Shown one piece after another: positions 39,719 through 49,498 of a stretch of 64,000 nt of DNA (position 1 is its first letter; every line of letters starts with the position of its first letter). The translations under genes and the position numbers were made by a program. The stretch covers positions 372,001 to 436,000 of the forward strand of contig CANMQX010000001.1 of assembly GCA_947500135.1 (NCBI GenBank). Direction: 5' to 3'. The notes below the pieces were generated by a model. The model made no database searches, had not been told where the DNA came from, and saw only the letters and a program-made list of their open reading frames with translations. The stretch is from an uncultured Paracoccaceae bacterium. Its GTDB lineage: Bacteria; Pseudomonadota; Alphaproteobacteria; Rhodobacterales; Rhodobacteraceae.

Positions 39719-40498
39719 TTATGACGCGGAGTTCCATTGCGGTTTGCGCTTTTCAAAGAAGGCCGCGATGCCTTCCCCCGCCTCCGATCCGTTCCATTGG
39801 GCAATCAATGCATCAATTGATCGCGCCACGGTCGCCTCATCAATCACCGGTCCCAGCGACCGAGCAAAAGCCTTTGCCGCAGCGACCGCCCCCGGGGCGC
39901 AGGCCAGATAGGGGGTCACTTCGGCCTCAATCGCAGCATCCAGCGCCTCTGTCGGTACGGCTTTGGCCACAACACCCAATGTGACAGCCTCAGCTGCATC
40001 AAACACCCGGGATGACATAAAGACACGGCGCGCATGCGCCTCGCCCAGCCGCGCCAGCACATAGGGGCCAATCGTCGCCGGGATCAGGCCTAGCTTGGTT
40101 TCGGTCAGCCCGAATTTCACATGATCGGCGGCAATCGCCACATCACAGACGCAGGCCATGCCAACGCCGCCACCAAAGGCATTGCCATGCACCCGACCAA
40201 TCACCGGTTGCGGTAGCGTATTGAGCGCCCCCAGCATGCCCGCGATTGAACTGGCCGCCGCGCGTTTCATCGCCTCATCGCCCGCCATCTGGTCGCGCAT
40301 CCAGCCCAGATCGCCACCCGCGCAAAATGACGGCCCTTGCCCGGCCAGCACAACAACACGGATGTCCTTATCGGCAGCGATCTGCCCCGCCGCATCGCGC
40401 AGATCATTGATCAATGCCTGTGACAGCGCATTATGCTTCTCGGGCCGGGCCAATGCCAATGTGGCCACACCCCGACCATCTACAGATAAATCGATCAT
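39719..40498 (-). CDS. liuC: Enoyl-CoA hydratase-family protein, likely methylglutaconyl-CoA hydratase
   Basis: 259 residues of the crotonase fold. Oxyanion-hole segments are FCAGGDLGWM and GNAFGGGVGMACVCDVAIA, followed by GLIPATIGPYV. Last gene of a leucine-catabolism operon, overlapping the HMG-CoA lyase gene by four bases. The context gives the substrate: 3-methylglutaconyl-CoA to HMG-CoA. Specificity is inferred from neighbours rather than from residues. Confidence 0.88.
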   Translation of the reverse strand: MIDLSVDGRGVATLALARPEKHNALSQALINDLRDAAGQIAADKDIRVVVLAGQGPSFCAGGDLGWMRDQMAGDEAMKRAAASSIAGMLGALNTLPQPVIGRVHGNAFGGGVGMACVCDVAIAADHVKFGLTETKLGLIPATIGPYVLARLGEAHARRVFMSSRVFDAAEAVTLGVVAKAVPTEALDAAIEAEVTPYLACAPGAVAAAKAFARSLGPVIDEATVARSIDALIAQWNGSEAGEGIAAFFEKRKPQWNSAS

Positions 40499-41355
40499 CG
40501 CATCCCCCGCGCCATCTCGGCCGCCTTTGCAATCACATCTACATTGATACCAGTCTCAAACCCTAGGGCATGGACCAGATCCAACACCGCCTCGGTCGCG
40601 ACATTCCCTGGCGCGCCAGGCGCATAAGGGCAGCCACCCAAACCGCCCACCGCACTATCAAAGGCGCGCAATCCCATCTCTAGCGATGTTTCGATATTGG
40701 CCAGCGCCTGCCCGCCTGTGTCATGAAAATGCCCGGCCAAGCCCTCCGCCGGGGCCACCTGCAACACGGCATCCAGCATCCGCGCCACCTTGTCCGGCGT
40801 GCCTTTGCCAATCGTGTCCCCCAATGACAATTGCATCGGGGCCACGGCCAGCAGCATCTTAGCCGCACGCGCCACCGAATCTGGCGCCACCGGTCCATCA
40901 AACGGGCAATCCGTCACGCAAGAGATATAGCCGCGCACGCCGACCCCTGTCGCCTCTGCCGCCCGCACCACGGGGATCAAACGGTCCACCGACTGGGCAA
41001 TCGAACAATTCAGATTGCTCTGCGAAAACCCTTCAGAGGCAGACATGAACACCGCAACCTCATAAGTCACCCCCGGCATCCGGGCTGCGGCAAACCCGTC
41101 CCAGCCGCGCATATTGGGCACCAGCACAGCATAGCGGACATCCGCAACCGGTGTCAGATCGGCCAGCACGCGATCGGTGTCGGCCATTTGCGGCACCCAT
41201 TTGCGACTGACAAAACTGCCCACCTCGATATCGCGCAGGCCCGATCGGGACAGCAGGTCAATCAACGCCACCTTATCAGCAACCGGGATCACCGATTTTT
41301 CATTCTGCAACCCGTCACGGGGACCGACCTCGTGAATGCGGACAAAATCGCTCAC
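40495..41355 (-). CDS. mvaB: Hydroxymethylglutaryl-CoA lyase
   Basis: 286 residues, TIM-barrel lyase of the HMGL family. HEVGPRDGLQNEK at the N-terminus carries metal and substrate residues, and GGLGGCPYAPGAPGNVATE holds the active-site Cys. It splits HMG-CoA to acetoacetate and acetyl-CoA, the last step of leucine breakdown. ATGA overlaps on both sides. Confidence 0.95.
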   Translation of the reverse strand: MSDFVRIHEVGPRDGLQNEKSVIPVADKVALIDLLSRSGLRDIEVGSFVSRKWVPQMADTDRVLADLTPVADVRYAVLVPNMRGWDGFAAARMPGVTYEVAVFMSASEGFSQSNLNCSIAQSVDRLIPVVRAAEATGVGVRGYISCVTDCPFDGPVAPDSVARAAKMLLAVAPMQLSLGDTIGKGTPDKVARMLDAVLQVAPAEGLAGHFHDTGGQALANIETSLEMGLRAFDSAVGGLGGCPYAPGAPGNVATEAVLDLVHALGFETGINVDVIAKAAEMARGMR

Positions 41356-42002
41356 GACGGGATTTCCCAGGGGGAATAGAAGTCTCTGGCATAAAGGCCG
41401 GGGCCTTCGGGCAATGCCCGGCGATAGGCGTCACGCGCCTGCAACCGGCCAAACCAGTCAAACAGTTTCGGAAACTGGTCCAGTTCTACAAAATGCCCGG
41501 CCATATAAACCGCCTGCCCAACGCCAATATCGGCAGCAGAAAACGACGACAAAAGGTAGTCGCCCTGCAACCCGGCCTCAACCGTGCGCAATGTCTTGGC
41601 CAGACGCTTGGCCTCCAACTGCATGATAATGGGCGAACGCATGTGATCTTCGCGCAAGGCAACATGCTGCTGGGTCAAAGCGGCAGTATGCTGAGAGATC
41701 GTTTCAGCGAAATGGATCCAGTTCAGAAAACCGGGACGTTCATCGTGGCCTGGGTCTCGACCCAGGGCCGCCGCGGGAAAGCGCTCGCACAGATACTCGG
41801 CAATCGCCCCGCTTTCGGTCAGAACCACGTCATCAATTTCAAGGGAAGGCACCCGGCCAGTCGGGTTCAGCGACCGATAAGGCTCTTCGCGCAGCGTCTT
41901 GTCAAACGGATAGACCTGCAGTTCAAAATCAACGCCGATCTCGTAAAGCAGCCATAGGCTGCGCATGGATCGGGTCTGGTGACAGTGATGCAATCTGATC
42001 AT
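41352..42002 (-). CDS. Glutathione S-transferase-family protein
   Basis: 216 residues. The N-terminal thioredoxin-like domain (HHCHQTRSMRSLWLLYEIG ... GRVPSLEIDDVVLTESGAIAEYL) and the C-terminal helical domain fit the GST fold. Overlaps mvaB downstream and the mccA stop upstream by four bases each. A GST inside a leucine operon has no obvious step; it may detoxify acyl-CoA-derived electrophiles, which is speculation. Confidence 0.9.
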   Translation of the reverse strand: MIRLHHCHQTRSMRSLWLLYEIGVDFELQVYPFDKTLREEPYRSLNPTGRVPSLEIDDVVLTESGAIAEYLCERFPAAALGRDPGHDERPGFLNWIHFAETISQHTAALTQQHVALREDHMRSPIIMQLEAKRLAKTLRTVEAGLQGDYLLSSFSAADIGVGQAVYMAGHFVELDQFPKLFDWFGRLQARDAYRRALPEGPGLYARDFYSPWEIPS

Positions 42003-43912
42003 GGGTCTTCCTCCTCCAAGGCGACCATCAACGCCCCCGCCGTGACCTGATCGCCCGCCGCCACGGCGACCGATGCAACAATACCATCACGCGGCGCGCG
42101 CAGCACATGTTCCATTTTCATCGCCTCCAGCACGGCAATCCGGTCACCTTCAGTCACCGCCTGCCCGACCTGCACGGCAACATCGCGCACCAGCCCCGGC
42201 ATCGGGGCCAACACTGTATCGCCGCCTGCCATCGCCCCGCCACGATCCAGCGGGTCAATCATATCAAATGTCAGGGTCCGTGCGCCAAAAACAGTGACGC
42301 GCATGCCATGACGCACTGCAGGCATGCCCCAATCCGCGCCAAGATGGATCAGCGATATCACCTGATCATCCACCGCAACATCAACGCGCCCGGCATCATG
42401 TACTGTCAACCGCGCAACATGGGGCGCACCGTCAAAACCTAACGCAATATCGCGGGTCAATGGCGCCCAAAGGCTGAACCCCGTCAGCGGCCCATCTGCG
42501 ATATCAGCCGCGACAACTGCCGCCACGGCAATATCACGCGCCGTTGGCGTATCAACAGTACATAGCATCACCTCTTCTCGTGCAATCAATCCGGTATCCA
42601 CATCGCCCGCAACAAACCCCGCATCCCGCGACAGCTTGCGCAAGAACCCCAGATTGGTCACCGTGCCAGCCACTTGCGTGGCATCCAGCGCCGATGACAG
42701 CGCACGCAGCGCCGTGGCCCGGTCCGGGCCATGTACGGTCACTTTGGCGATCATCGGGTCATACCATGGCGAAATCTCTGACCCGGCTTCAACGCCACTG
42801 TCAATCCGGGCGGTTTCGGGAAATACCAAATGATCAATCACGCCAGTAGCAGGCAGAAATCCCGCAGGCACATCCTCGGCATAGAGCCGGGCCTCAAATG
42901 CATGCCCGTCGATCGACATATCCGCCTGACGCGCGGGCAAAGGCTCCCCCGCCGCCACACGCAACTGCCACTCCACCAGATCAACGCCAGTGATGGCCTC
43001 GGTCACCGGATGCTCGACCTGCAACCTTGTGTTCATCTCCATGAACCAGAAACCATCCGCGCGCAGCCCATCTGACCCGTCGACGATAAATTCAATCGTG
43101 CCAGCACCGGCATAACCAATCGCCTTGGCCGCCTTGACGGCGGCCTGCCCCATGGCCTGACGGACAGCATCCGTCATGCCGGGCGCCGGGGCTTCTTCGA
43201 TGACTTTCTGATGGCGACGTTGCAGCGAACAATCCCGCTCAAACAGATGCACGGCATCCGTACCATCGCCAAAAACCTGCACCTCAATATGGCGGGGTGC
43301 GGTGATGTATTTCTCGATCAAGACATCAGCATTGCCAAAGGCGGTGCGCGCCTCGGCCTGCGCCGAAGTCAAATTTTCTGGAAAATTTGAGGGCGCTTCA
43401 ACCAATCGCATCCCCTTACCGCCACCACCAGCGACGGCCTTGATCAAGACAGGGTAGCCGATCTGTTCCGCCTGCGCCGCCAGAAATGCCGGATCCTGAT
43501 TGTCACCATGATAGCCCGGCACCACCGGCACGCCCGCGTCATGCATCAGCGCCTTGGCGGCATCCTTCAGACCCATGGCACGAATGGCCTTGGCGGACGG
43601 GCCGATAAAGACCAGACCGGCAGCCTCCACCGCCTCCACAAATTCAGGGTTCTCGGACAAAAAACCATAGCCGGGATGGATCGCTTGCGCGCCAGTATCC
43701 AAGGCCGCCTGCACAATCAGATCAGCGCGCAAATAACTCTCTGCCACCGGCGCAGGACCCAGCCGCACCGCCTCATCCGCCTGCCGGACATGCAACGCGG
43801 CAGCATCAGCATCCGAATACACGGCAACAGTCCGGACACCCATCTTACGGGCGGACTGGATAACACGGCAAGCAATCTCGCCCCGGTTCGCGATCAGGAT
43901 TTTAGTGAACAT
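41999..43912 (-). CDS. liuD: Methylcrotonyl-CoA carboxylase, biotin-containing alpha subunit
   Basis: 637 residues: biotin carboxylase domain (ILIANRGEIACRV, ATP-grasp KAVAGGGGKGMR, EMNTRLQVEHPVTE), a linker domain, and a C-terminal biotinyl domain with EAMKMEH (biotinylated Lys near residue 598). With the beta subunit it carboxylates 3-methylcrotonyl-CoA. Context separates it from propionyl-CoA carboxylase. A 22-bp palindrome lies inside the reading frame at 43369-43390. Confidence 0.93.
   Translation of the reverse strand: MFTKILIANRGEIACRVIQSARKMGVRTVAVYSDADAAALHVRQADEAVRLGPAPVAESYLRADLIVQAALDTGAQAIHPGYGFLSENPEFVEAVEAAGLVFIGPSAKAIRAMGLKDAAKALMHDAGVPVVPGYHGDNQDPAFLAAQAEQIGYPVLIKAVAGGGGKGMRLVEAPSNFPENLTSAQAEARTAFGNADVLIEKYITAPRHIEVQVFGDGTDAVHLFERDCSLQRRHQKVIEEAPAPGMTDAVRQAMGQAAVKAAKAIGYAGAGTIEFIVDGSDGLRADGFWFMEMNTRLQVEHPVTEAITGVDLVEWQLRVAAGEPLPARQADMSIDGHAFEARLYAEDVPAGFLPATGVIDHLVFPETARIDSGVEAGSEISPWYDPMIAKVTVHGPDRATALRALSSALDATQVAGTVTNLGFLRKLSRDAGFVAGDVDTGLIAREEVMLCTVDTPTARDIAVAAVVAADIADGPLTGFSLWAPLTRDIALGFDGAPHVARLTVHDAGRVDVAVDDQVISLIHLGADWGMPAVRHGMRVTVFGARTLTFDMIDPLDRGGAMAGGDTVLAPMPGLVRDVAVQVGQAVTEGDRIAVLEAMKMEHVLRAPRDGIVASVAVAAGDQVTAGALMVALEEEDP
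43369..43390. repeat. Palindrome within the coding sequence of the carboxylase alpha subunit
   Basis: TCAAATTTTC and GAAAATTTGA flank TG. It encodes part of SNFPENL without breaking the frame. The AT-rich arms resemble the palindrome at 18331-18354. Confidence 0.7.
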
Positions 43913-43915
43913 CGC

Positions 43916-44590
43916 TTACCACCATGATGTTGATTTCTTATCTGTCAGATGCTGTGAAACGAAATCAGGCAGCGGCCAGGCATCGTGATCCATCTCGCGG
44001 CGCGATCCGGGCGCGCCATCTTTGAACGCATGTTCAAACAGTACCTGATGAAGCGTGACTTCCATCTCTTCCAGCGCCCGATCAACTTTCGTCTGTGTGT
44101 CCTCAATGCTTCGCTCCAGCTTCTCGCCATCGCTTTTGCCACGCAGAAAGCCGGGCAATGGCAAGGCAGACCAGACCATCTTGCCCGCCGACAAGGCGAC
44201 CAACAAAACGACGTGGGCCACGAAATTGGGGATGATGTCCAACCCCATTGACCAGCTGAACCAGCCTGACCCACCTTTGTCCGCCCCTGCAGACATGGCC
44301 TTGCGCGCGGCCTCAAACTCGCGGGCAAAGCTTTCGCGGAACTGTCGCGCGAAACGACCACGCGCAAAATCGCTCCGCCCCGCCCAGACTTTCAGCCTTG
44401 GCCGCACGAACATCCCCGAACGCGACCGTTCCACAAACTGTTCGAAATCGAAGATAAAGAAATAATCCTCGGCATCCGCACTATTGTGGATGACATAGAC
44501 CGGGATATCGACCGTCTTGCCCAGTGTCGGCATCTTGACCGATGGCAGTTGGTCCAGCAGCCGATCCTTGATCGAACGCCGCACGGTCAT
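43916..44590 (-). CDS. Conserved protein of unknown function between the carboxylase subunit genes
   Basis: 224 residues. Basic N-terminus, a beta-rich region (VYVIHNSADAEDYFFIFDFEQFV), one hydrophobic stretch near 115-140 (LDIIPNFVAHVVLLVALSAGKMVW), and a helical charged segment (ERSIEDTQTKVDRALEEMEV) likely to form a coiled coil. Three bases separate it from the alpha-subunit gene. Not recognised; it may be membrane attached. Confidence 0.65.
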   Translation of the reverse strand: MTVRRSIKDRLLDQLPSVKMPTLGKTVDIPVYVIHNSADAEDYFFIFDFEQFVERSRSGMFVRPRLKVWAGRSDFARGRFARQFRESFAREFEAARKAMSAGADKGGSGWFSWSMGLDIIPNFVAHVVLLVALSAGKMVWSALPLPGFLRGKSDGEKLERSIEDTQTKVDRALEEMEVTLHQVLFEHAFKDGAPGSRREMDHDAWPLPDFVSQHLTDKKSTSWW

Positions 44591-44624
44591 ACGACCGGCC
44601 CCTTAACCGACCGACCGCAAGGGT

Positions 44625-44662
44625 CCGACGTTTTGCCGACGCAAGGCCGACGCTTTGCCGAC
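44625..44662. repeat. Two imperfect 16-base direct repeats, 22-base period
   Basis: CCGACGTTTTGCCGAC at 44625-44640 and CCGACGCTTTGCCGAC at 44647-44662, one mismatch, in the gap between the beta-subunit gene and the next gene. Each unit contains two CCGAC half units. Confidence 0.65.
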
Positions 44663-44684
44663 AGGTATTTTTGGGCCAATCCCA

Positions 44685-46244
44685 TCACATCCGAAACACG
44701 CCGAAACGTGTCTCCTCAATCGGGGCATTCAGCGCGGCAGACAGCGACAGCGCCAGCACTTCGCGCGATTTCCGGGGGTCGATCACCCCGTCATCCCAAA
44801 GCCGGGCGGAGGCGTAAAGCGGGTGTGATTGTTCCGCGAACATATCAATCGTGGGCTGTTTGAAAGCAGCTTCCTCCTCCGCCGACCATGCCCCGCCGCC
44901 GCGTTCAATTGCGTCTCGCTTCACCGTCGCCAACACGCCCGCCGCCTGTTCGCCGCCCATCACGCTGATCCGCGAGGTTGGCCATGACCACATGAACTCC
45001 GGGCTATAAGCCCTTCCAGACATGCCATAATTTCCTGCACCAAAAGACCCCCCAACAACCATCGTAATCTTTGGCACCTTGGTTGTGGCCACGGCCGTCA
45101 CCATCTTGGCTCCATGTCGCGCGATGCCCTCATTCTCGTATTTCTGGCCCACCATAAACCCGGTGATATTCTGCAGAAAAACCAATGGGATACGCCGCTG
45201 ACTGCACAGTTCTACAAAATGCGCGCCCTTCTGGGCGCTCTCCGAAAACAGCACACCGTTATTGGCGATGATCCCACAGGGCCAGCCATCAATATGGGCA
45301 AAACCACAGACCAGCGTTTCGCCAAACCGCGCCTTGAATTCATCAAAACGCGAGCCATCGACAATCCGCCGGATCACCTCGCGAATATCATAGGGCGTGC
45401 GCAGATCGGCGGGGACGACGTCAAACAAACTCGCCGGATCAAATGCAGGAGGTTCAGGCGTCAACCGTTTGACATCAAATGTTTTCTCACGCGAACAAGA
45501 CGCTACCGCCTGCCGGGCGAGCGCCAGCGCATGGGCATCATCCTCAGCCAGGTAGTCGGCCACCCCGGACAGGCGGGTATGCACATCCCCGCCGCCCAAA
45601 TCCTCGGATGAAACAACCTCGCCCGTCGCCGCCTTCACCAGCGGCGGCCCCGCCAGAAAAATCGTGCCCTGTTCCTTCACGATAATCGACACATCGGCCA
45701 TGGCAGGCACATAGGCCCCGCCCGCCGTGCAGGACCCCATCACCACCGCAATCTGCGGAATACCCTTCGCCGACATCTGCGCCTGATTATAGAAAATCCG
45801 CCCAAAATGGTCACGATCCGGGAAAACCTCATCCTGATTGGGCAGGTTAGCACCCCCGCTATCGACCAGATAGACACACGGCAGATGGCAAGCCTCTGCA
45901 ATCTCTTGTGCGCGCAGATGTTTCTTGACGGTCATCGGATAATAGGTGCCACCCTTCACGGTGGCATCGTTGCAGACAACCATGACCTCAACACCATTTA
46001 CCCGGCCCACGCCAGCAATCACACCAGCACAAGGGGCGGCGCCATCATACATGCCATGGGCGGCCGTTGCGCCCACCTCCAGAAACGGAGAACCGGGGTC
46101 AAGCAACCCCGCCACCCTGTCACGGGGCAGCATCTTGCCACGGCTCAGATGACGGGCGCGGGATTTCTCACCGCCCCCCGCCGCTGCAGTGGCTGCGGCT
46201 TCAGCAATCTCAGCCAGCGCGGCCTCATGCGCATCACGGGTCAT
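44685..46244 (-). CDS. liuB: Methylcrotonyl-CoA carboxylase beta subunit
   Basis: 519 residues, carboxyltransferase of the MCC-beta type. [51 protein letters not shown] and [12 protein letters not shown] are all characteristic of the methylcrotonyl enzyme. Slightly short at the N-terminus compared with many relatives. ATGA overlap with the small gene upstream. Confidence 0.95.
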   Translation of the reverse strand: MTRDAHEAALAEIAEAAATAAAGGGEKSRARHLSRGKMLPRDRVAGLLDPGSPFLEVGATAAHGMYDGAAPCAGVIAGVGRVNGVEVMVVCNDATVKGGTYYPMTVKKHLRAQEIAEACHLPCVYLVDSGGANLPNQDEVFPDRDHFGRIFYNQAQMSAKGIPQIAVVMGSCTAGGAYVPAMADVSIIVKEQGTIFLAGPPLVKAATGEVVSSEDLGGGDVHTRLSGVADYLAEDDAHALALARQAVASCSREKTFDVKRLTPEPPAFDPASLFDVVPADLRTPYDIREVIRRIVDGSRFDEFKARFGETLVCGFAHIDGWPCGIIANNGVLFSESAQKGAHFVELCSQRRIPLVFLQNITGFMVGQKYENEGIARHGAKMVTAVATTKVPKITMVVGGSFGAGNYGMSGRAYSPEFMWSWPTSRISVMGGEQAAGVLATVKRDAIERGGGAWSAEEEAAFKQPTIDMFAEQSHPLYASARLWDDGVIDPRKSREVLALSLSAALNAPIEETRFGVFRM

Positions 46245-46534
46245 GCAGAGTATCCTTCCGGTTCCGGCAGCGCCTCACCGCGCGGGCCAACAAAATATGT
46301 GGTTGTCAGACCGCTGTCGTGGGCGCAGGTGATCACCATGCGGATCGCCGCATCAGGATGCGGCGCGGCGGCGCAGTCCGTCGGATCGGCACCGTCGGGG
46401 GCGGTCGACATGTATGCGGCGGCGTAGCGGTTGATAATCTCAGTTTCATCAGGAACATCCGCAGCGCGCAAGCCAAGATAGGCTGCGAAGGCGGTCAATC
46501 CCGCTAACGGCGCAAAGAGATACCAGCGCCGCAT
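46241..46534 (-). CDS. Small protein with N-terminal membrane anchor
   Basis: 97 residues: a hydrophobic N-terminal segment ([18 protein letters not shown]) and a short exported domain with two Cys (DPTDCAAAP and VITCAHDSG), then [17 protein letters not shown]. Couples to the carboxylase beta-subunit gene by ATGA. Not recognised; probably periplasmic. Confidence 0.65.
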   Translation of the reverse strand: MRRWYLFAPLAGLTAFAAYLGLRAADVPDETEIINRYAAAYMSTAPDGADPTDCAAAPHPDAAIRMVITCAHDSGLTTTYFVGPRGEALPEPEGYSA

Positions 46535-46537
46535 CGC

Positions 46538-47011
46538 TTAGGACGCCTCGATCAATGCGCGCAGGACAAGTGCCTGATCCGCCGTCGCACGCATTTCGCA
46601 AGCGACATAAGCTGGAGTAGAGCCATATATCGAGTCGACAAGATTGCAGCGCGCATCCCGATAAGCGATCCATGTGCGCTGCATGTCGCGCAGTTTTTCA
46701 GTGGCGTCAGATTCGTAACTGGCGGGTTCAGCATCCCTATGCCGTAATCCAGCCCCCAAAGCCGAAAAGTACTTTTCCTGCAATTCATTCCAGTACTGAA
46801 GTTCCTGATCGTAGCAATGACCCTGCACCGCAGTAATACCACCACCGCTTTCGATGCATGCAGATGCGGCGGCCCCAACACAAAGATAGGGATCGGAGTT
46901 TGCAAGCAGGCATTGCTCAACAACCTTCACAGAAAAAACAGGCTCCTGCGCGTTTGCTGCGGTCACACCCTGTACAGCCGCCAACAACAAGCCTGCGCAA
47001 AACCACCTCAC
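46538..47011 (-). CDS. LprI/DUF1311-like periplasmic protein
   Basis: 157 residues from GTG 47011 (GTGA overlap with the ivd stop). Signal peptide ending near ANA-Q. The mature part has Cys-rich segments and the family signature [18 protein letters not shown], as in lysozyme-inhibitor LprI-like DUF1311 proteins, with six or so Cys for disulfides. Its place in a leucine-degradation operon is unexplained. Confidence 0.8.
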   Translation of the reverse strand: MRWFCAGLLLAAVQGVTAANAQEPVFSVKVVEQCLLANSDPYLCVGAAASACIESGGGITAVQGHCYDQELQYWNELQEKYFSALGAGLRHRDAEPASYESDATEKLRDMQRTWIAYRDARCNLVDSIYGSTPAYVACEMRATADQALVLRALIEAS

Positions 47012-48171
47012 CCCATCGCCCCCATCAATTCGCGCCCGACGAGCATCCGGCGGATTTCAGAGGTGCCTGCGCCGATCTCCATCAGCTTGGCGTCGCGGAA
47101 AATGCGGGCCACTGGCGCGTCGTTCAGGAAACCCGCCCCACCCATGGCCTGCACGGCCTGATGCGCCTGCTTCATGCCTTGTTCAGATGCATACAAACAA
47201 CAAGCCGCAGCGTCCTGCCGCGTCACCGTGCCCCGATCACAGGCGCGTGCGACCTCATAAACATAGGCCCGGGCGGAATTCATCGCCGTATACATATCGG
47301 CGATCTTGCCCTGCATCAGTTGGAAATTGCCAATAGGCTCGCCAAACTGTTTGCGGGTCGAAATGTAAGGCATGACCTCATCCAGACAGGCCGCCATGAT
47401 CCCCAGACCAATCCCGGCCAGCACAACGCGTTCATAGTCAAGGCCGGACATCAACACGCGGACGCCCTTACCTTCCTCGCCCAGCACATTCTCAAACGGG
47501 ACCTGCACATCGTCAAAGATCAGCTCTGCTGTGTTTGACCCACGCATCCCCAGCTTGTCGAAATGCGGGCTGGTGGAAAACCCGGTCATCTCTTTCTCGA
47601 TCAAAAAAGCGGTGATCCCCTTGGACCCGGCATCCGGGTCCGTCTTGGCATAGACCACCAGCGTATCGGCGTCCGGGCCGTTGGTGATCCAGTATTTGTT
47701 GCCATTCAACCGGTAGTGATCATTGCGTTTTTCGGCGCGTAGCGACATGGACACCACGTCCGACCCGGCACCGGCTTCGGACATGGCCAAAGCGCCCACA
47801 TGTTCGCCCGAAATCAATCGGGGCAGGTAGTTTGCCTTTTGTTCATCATTTCCGTTCAGCTTGATCTGATTGACACACAGGTTCGAATGGGCCCCGTAGG
47901 ACAATGAGACAGAGGCGCTGGCGCGCGCGATTTCTTCGATGGCGACTGTATGTGCAAGGTAGGACATGCCTGCCCCGCCATATGCCTCGTCCACCGTCAC
48001 GCCCAGCAGGCCCAATTCCCCCATCTCGCGCCAAAGCGCTGCGGGGAAAGTATTGGTCTGGTCCACCTCGGCCGCGATCGGCTTGACCCGCTCCTGCGCC
48101 CAGCCATGCACCATATCGCGCAGGGCATTCACATCCTCACCCAGATCGAATGTCATTGAGGCGTGAAACAT
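47008..48171 (-). CDS. ivd: Isovaleryl-CoA dehydrogenase
   Basis: 387-residue acyl-CoA dehydrogenase. Motifs: [17 protein letters not shown] and [19 protein letters not shown] (FAD region), and [14 protein letters not shown], which places the catalytic Glu where isovaleryl-CoA dehydrogenases have it rather than near the C-terminus. It converts isovaleryl-CoA to 3-methylcrotonyl-CoA. ATG 48171 follows GGAG at 7 bases. First gene of the operon. Confidence 0.95.
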   Translation of the reverse strand: MFHASMTFDLGEDVNALRDMVHGWAQERVKPIAAEVDQTNTFPAALWREMGELGLLGVTVDEAYGGAGMSYLAHTVAIEEIARASASVSLSYGAHSNLCVNQIKLNGNDEQKANYLPRLISGEHVGALAMSEAGAGSDVVSMSLRAEKRNDHYRLNGNKYWITNGPDADTLVVYAKTDPDAGSKGITAFLIEKEMTGFSTSPHFDKLGMRGSNTAELIFDDVQVPFENVLGEEGKGVRVLMSGLDYERVVLAGIGLGIMAACLDEVMPYISTRKQFGEPIGNFQLMQGKIADMYTAMNSARAYVYEVARACDRGTVTRQDAAACCLYASEQGMKQAHQAVQAMGGAGFLNDAPVARIFRDAKLMEIGAGTSEIRRMLVGRELMGAMG

Positions 48172-48191
48172 CGGCTTGCTCCGGCATTAAT

Positions 48192-48205
48192 TGAACACTT
48201 GTTCA
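48192..48205. promoter_or_regulatory. Palindromic operator at the ivd transcription start
   Basis: TGAACA and TGTTCA flank CT: a perfect 14-base palindrome directly abutting the -10 box and ending 21 bases before the ivd ATG. A repressor of TetR or similar type binding here would control the leucine operon. No candidate regulator gene lies next to it. Confidence 0.6.
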
Positions 48206-48235
48206 TTTATAGGCGCGTGAAATCAAACCTGTCGA
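48206..48235 (-). promoter_or_regulatory. Predicted promoter of the leucine-catabolism operon
   Basis: On the minus strand: TCGACA (48235-48230), 18-base spacer, TATAAA (48211-48206). Each box differs from consensus by one base. Confidence 0.6.
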
Positions 48236-48254
48236 GTCATTTCTTGGCACCTGG

Positions 48255-49460
48255 CTATTCGGCGGCGACCTGCCCCTGAAAGACCGCTGAGACCTCTGCC
48301 CGGATGATACGGGCGATCAGCGCACAATCATCAAGGCTAAAGGTCAGCGGCAGACGCATATCAACGATCCCGGCCAGCACCCGGTCCGATGCAGGCATCC
48401 GATCCGACGGGGCATAGCGCCAGCTGTCATAGCGCGAGGTGAAACCGCTGGGTTCTGCCCCGCCAAACCATTTCAACTCAACCCCCCGCGCCTTGCAACG
48501 GGTGATAACATCGGCCACAGCCTCTGCCGACCAATCCAGCAGCAGGAACTGAAACGATGAGGCGACGAATTCTTCCTGCACGGGCCGATTGATCAACCGC
48601 AAGCCGGGCGTGTCACGCAAACCATCGTCAACCACCCGGTACCGCGCATTCCACCGCGCTGCTTGCGCCGAAAGGCCCCGCAATTGCGGGCGCAGGATCG
48701 CCGCACGCAAATTATCCATCCGGCCCGATATATTGGGCGTTTCATATTTGATCTGCGCAAACGCCTCCGGCGGTGGGGCGGCCCGGTGCCTTTCAAACAG
48801 CATGTAACTGCCCGACAGCATGATGGCACGGGCCATATCCGCCGCGTCATCGCAGATCAGCAACCCGCCCTCGCCGGAATTGATATGCTTATAGGTCTGC
48901 GTAGAATAACAGCCAAACCGGCCCCAGCGACCACTTGGCACCCCGTCCCAGGTCGCCCCCATCGTATGGGCGCAATCCTCGATCACGGTGACACCAGCCG
49001 CATCACAAAGCGCCATCAACGCGCGCATGTCGCAGATGTGGCCGCGCATGTGGCTCAGCAGTAGAACCTGCGCCTGATCCAGCTTGCGCGCCAGATCGTC
49101 CAGATCAATGACCAGATCCTCGGTCACGCCCACGAATGCGGGCACCCCGCCCACAGCCGCAATCGCACCGGGAACCGGGGCCAACGTAAAGGCATTTGTC
49201 AGAACGCGGTCACCATGTGCAACACCACAGGCGCGCAACGCGGTGGTCATCGCATAACCGCCAGACGCAACGGCGAGGCAGTAACGCGCACCAGTGCTGG
49301 CGGCGAATTCCTCTTCCAGCAGGGCGGCTTCGGCAATCTCATCGCCAGACGTGTTGTAGCGGTGCAAACGACCATGGCGCATGACAGCATTGGCCGCCGC
49401 GATCCCTTCGTCAGGGATCGGCTCTTGCTGGGTGAAACTGCCTGTAAAAACTTCTGTCAT
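48255..49460 (-). CDS. DegT/DnrJ/EryC1/StrS-family aminotransferase
   Basis: 401 residues from ATG 49460 (MTEVFTGSF); ATG 49484 is an alternative. PLP-dependent fold type I: VIEDCAHTMGA holds the cofactor Asp, and STQTYKHINSGEGG holds the Schiff-base Lys. The family transfers amino groups to keto sugars, but here no sugar-nucleotide pathway genes are adjacent apart from glmU-glmS 0.8 kb away on the other strand. Substrate unknown. Confidence 0.88.
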   Translation of the reverse strand: MTEVFTGSFTQQEPIPDEGIAAANAVMRHGRLHRYNTSGDEIAEAALLEEEFAASTGARYCLAVASGGYAMTTALRACGVAHGDRVLTNAFTLAPVPGAIAAVGGVPAFVGVTEDLVIDLDDLARKLDQAQVLLLSHMRGHICDMRALMALCDAAGVTVIEDCAHTMGATWDGVPSGRWGRFGCYSTQTYKHINSGEGGLLICDDAADMARAIMLSGSYMLFERHRAAPPPEAFAQIKYETPNISGRMDNLRAAILRPQLRGLSAQAARWNARYRVVDDGLRDTPGLRLINRPVQEEFVASSFQFLLLDWSAEAVADVITRCKARGVELKWFGGAEPSGFTSRYDSWRYAPSDRMPASDRVLAGIVDMRLPLTFSLDDCALIARIIRAEVSAVFQGQVAAE

Positions 49461-49498
49461 GGCGCGATATTGTTCCCCCTTCATAGCTCCGTCAATGA

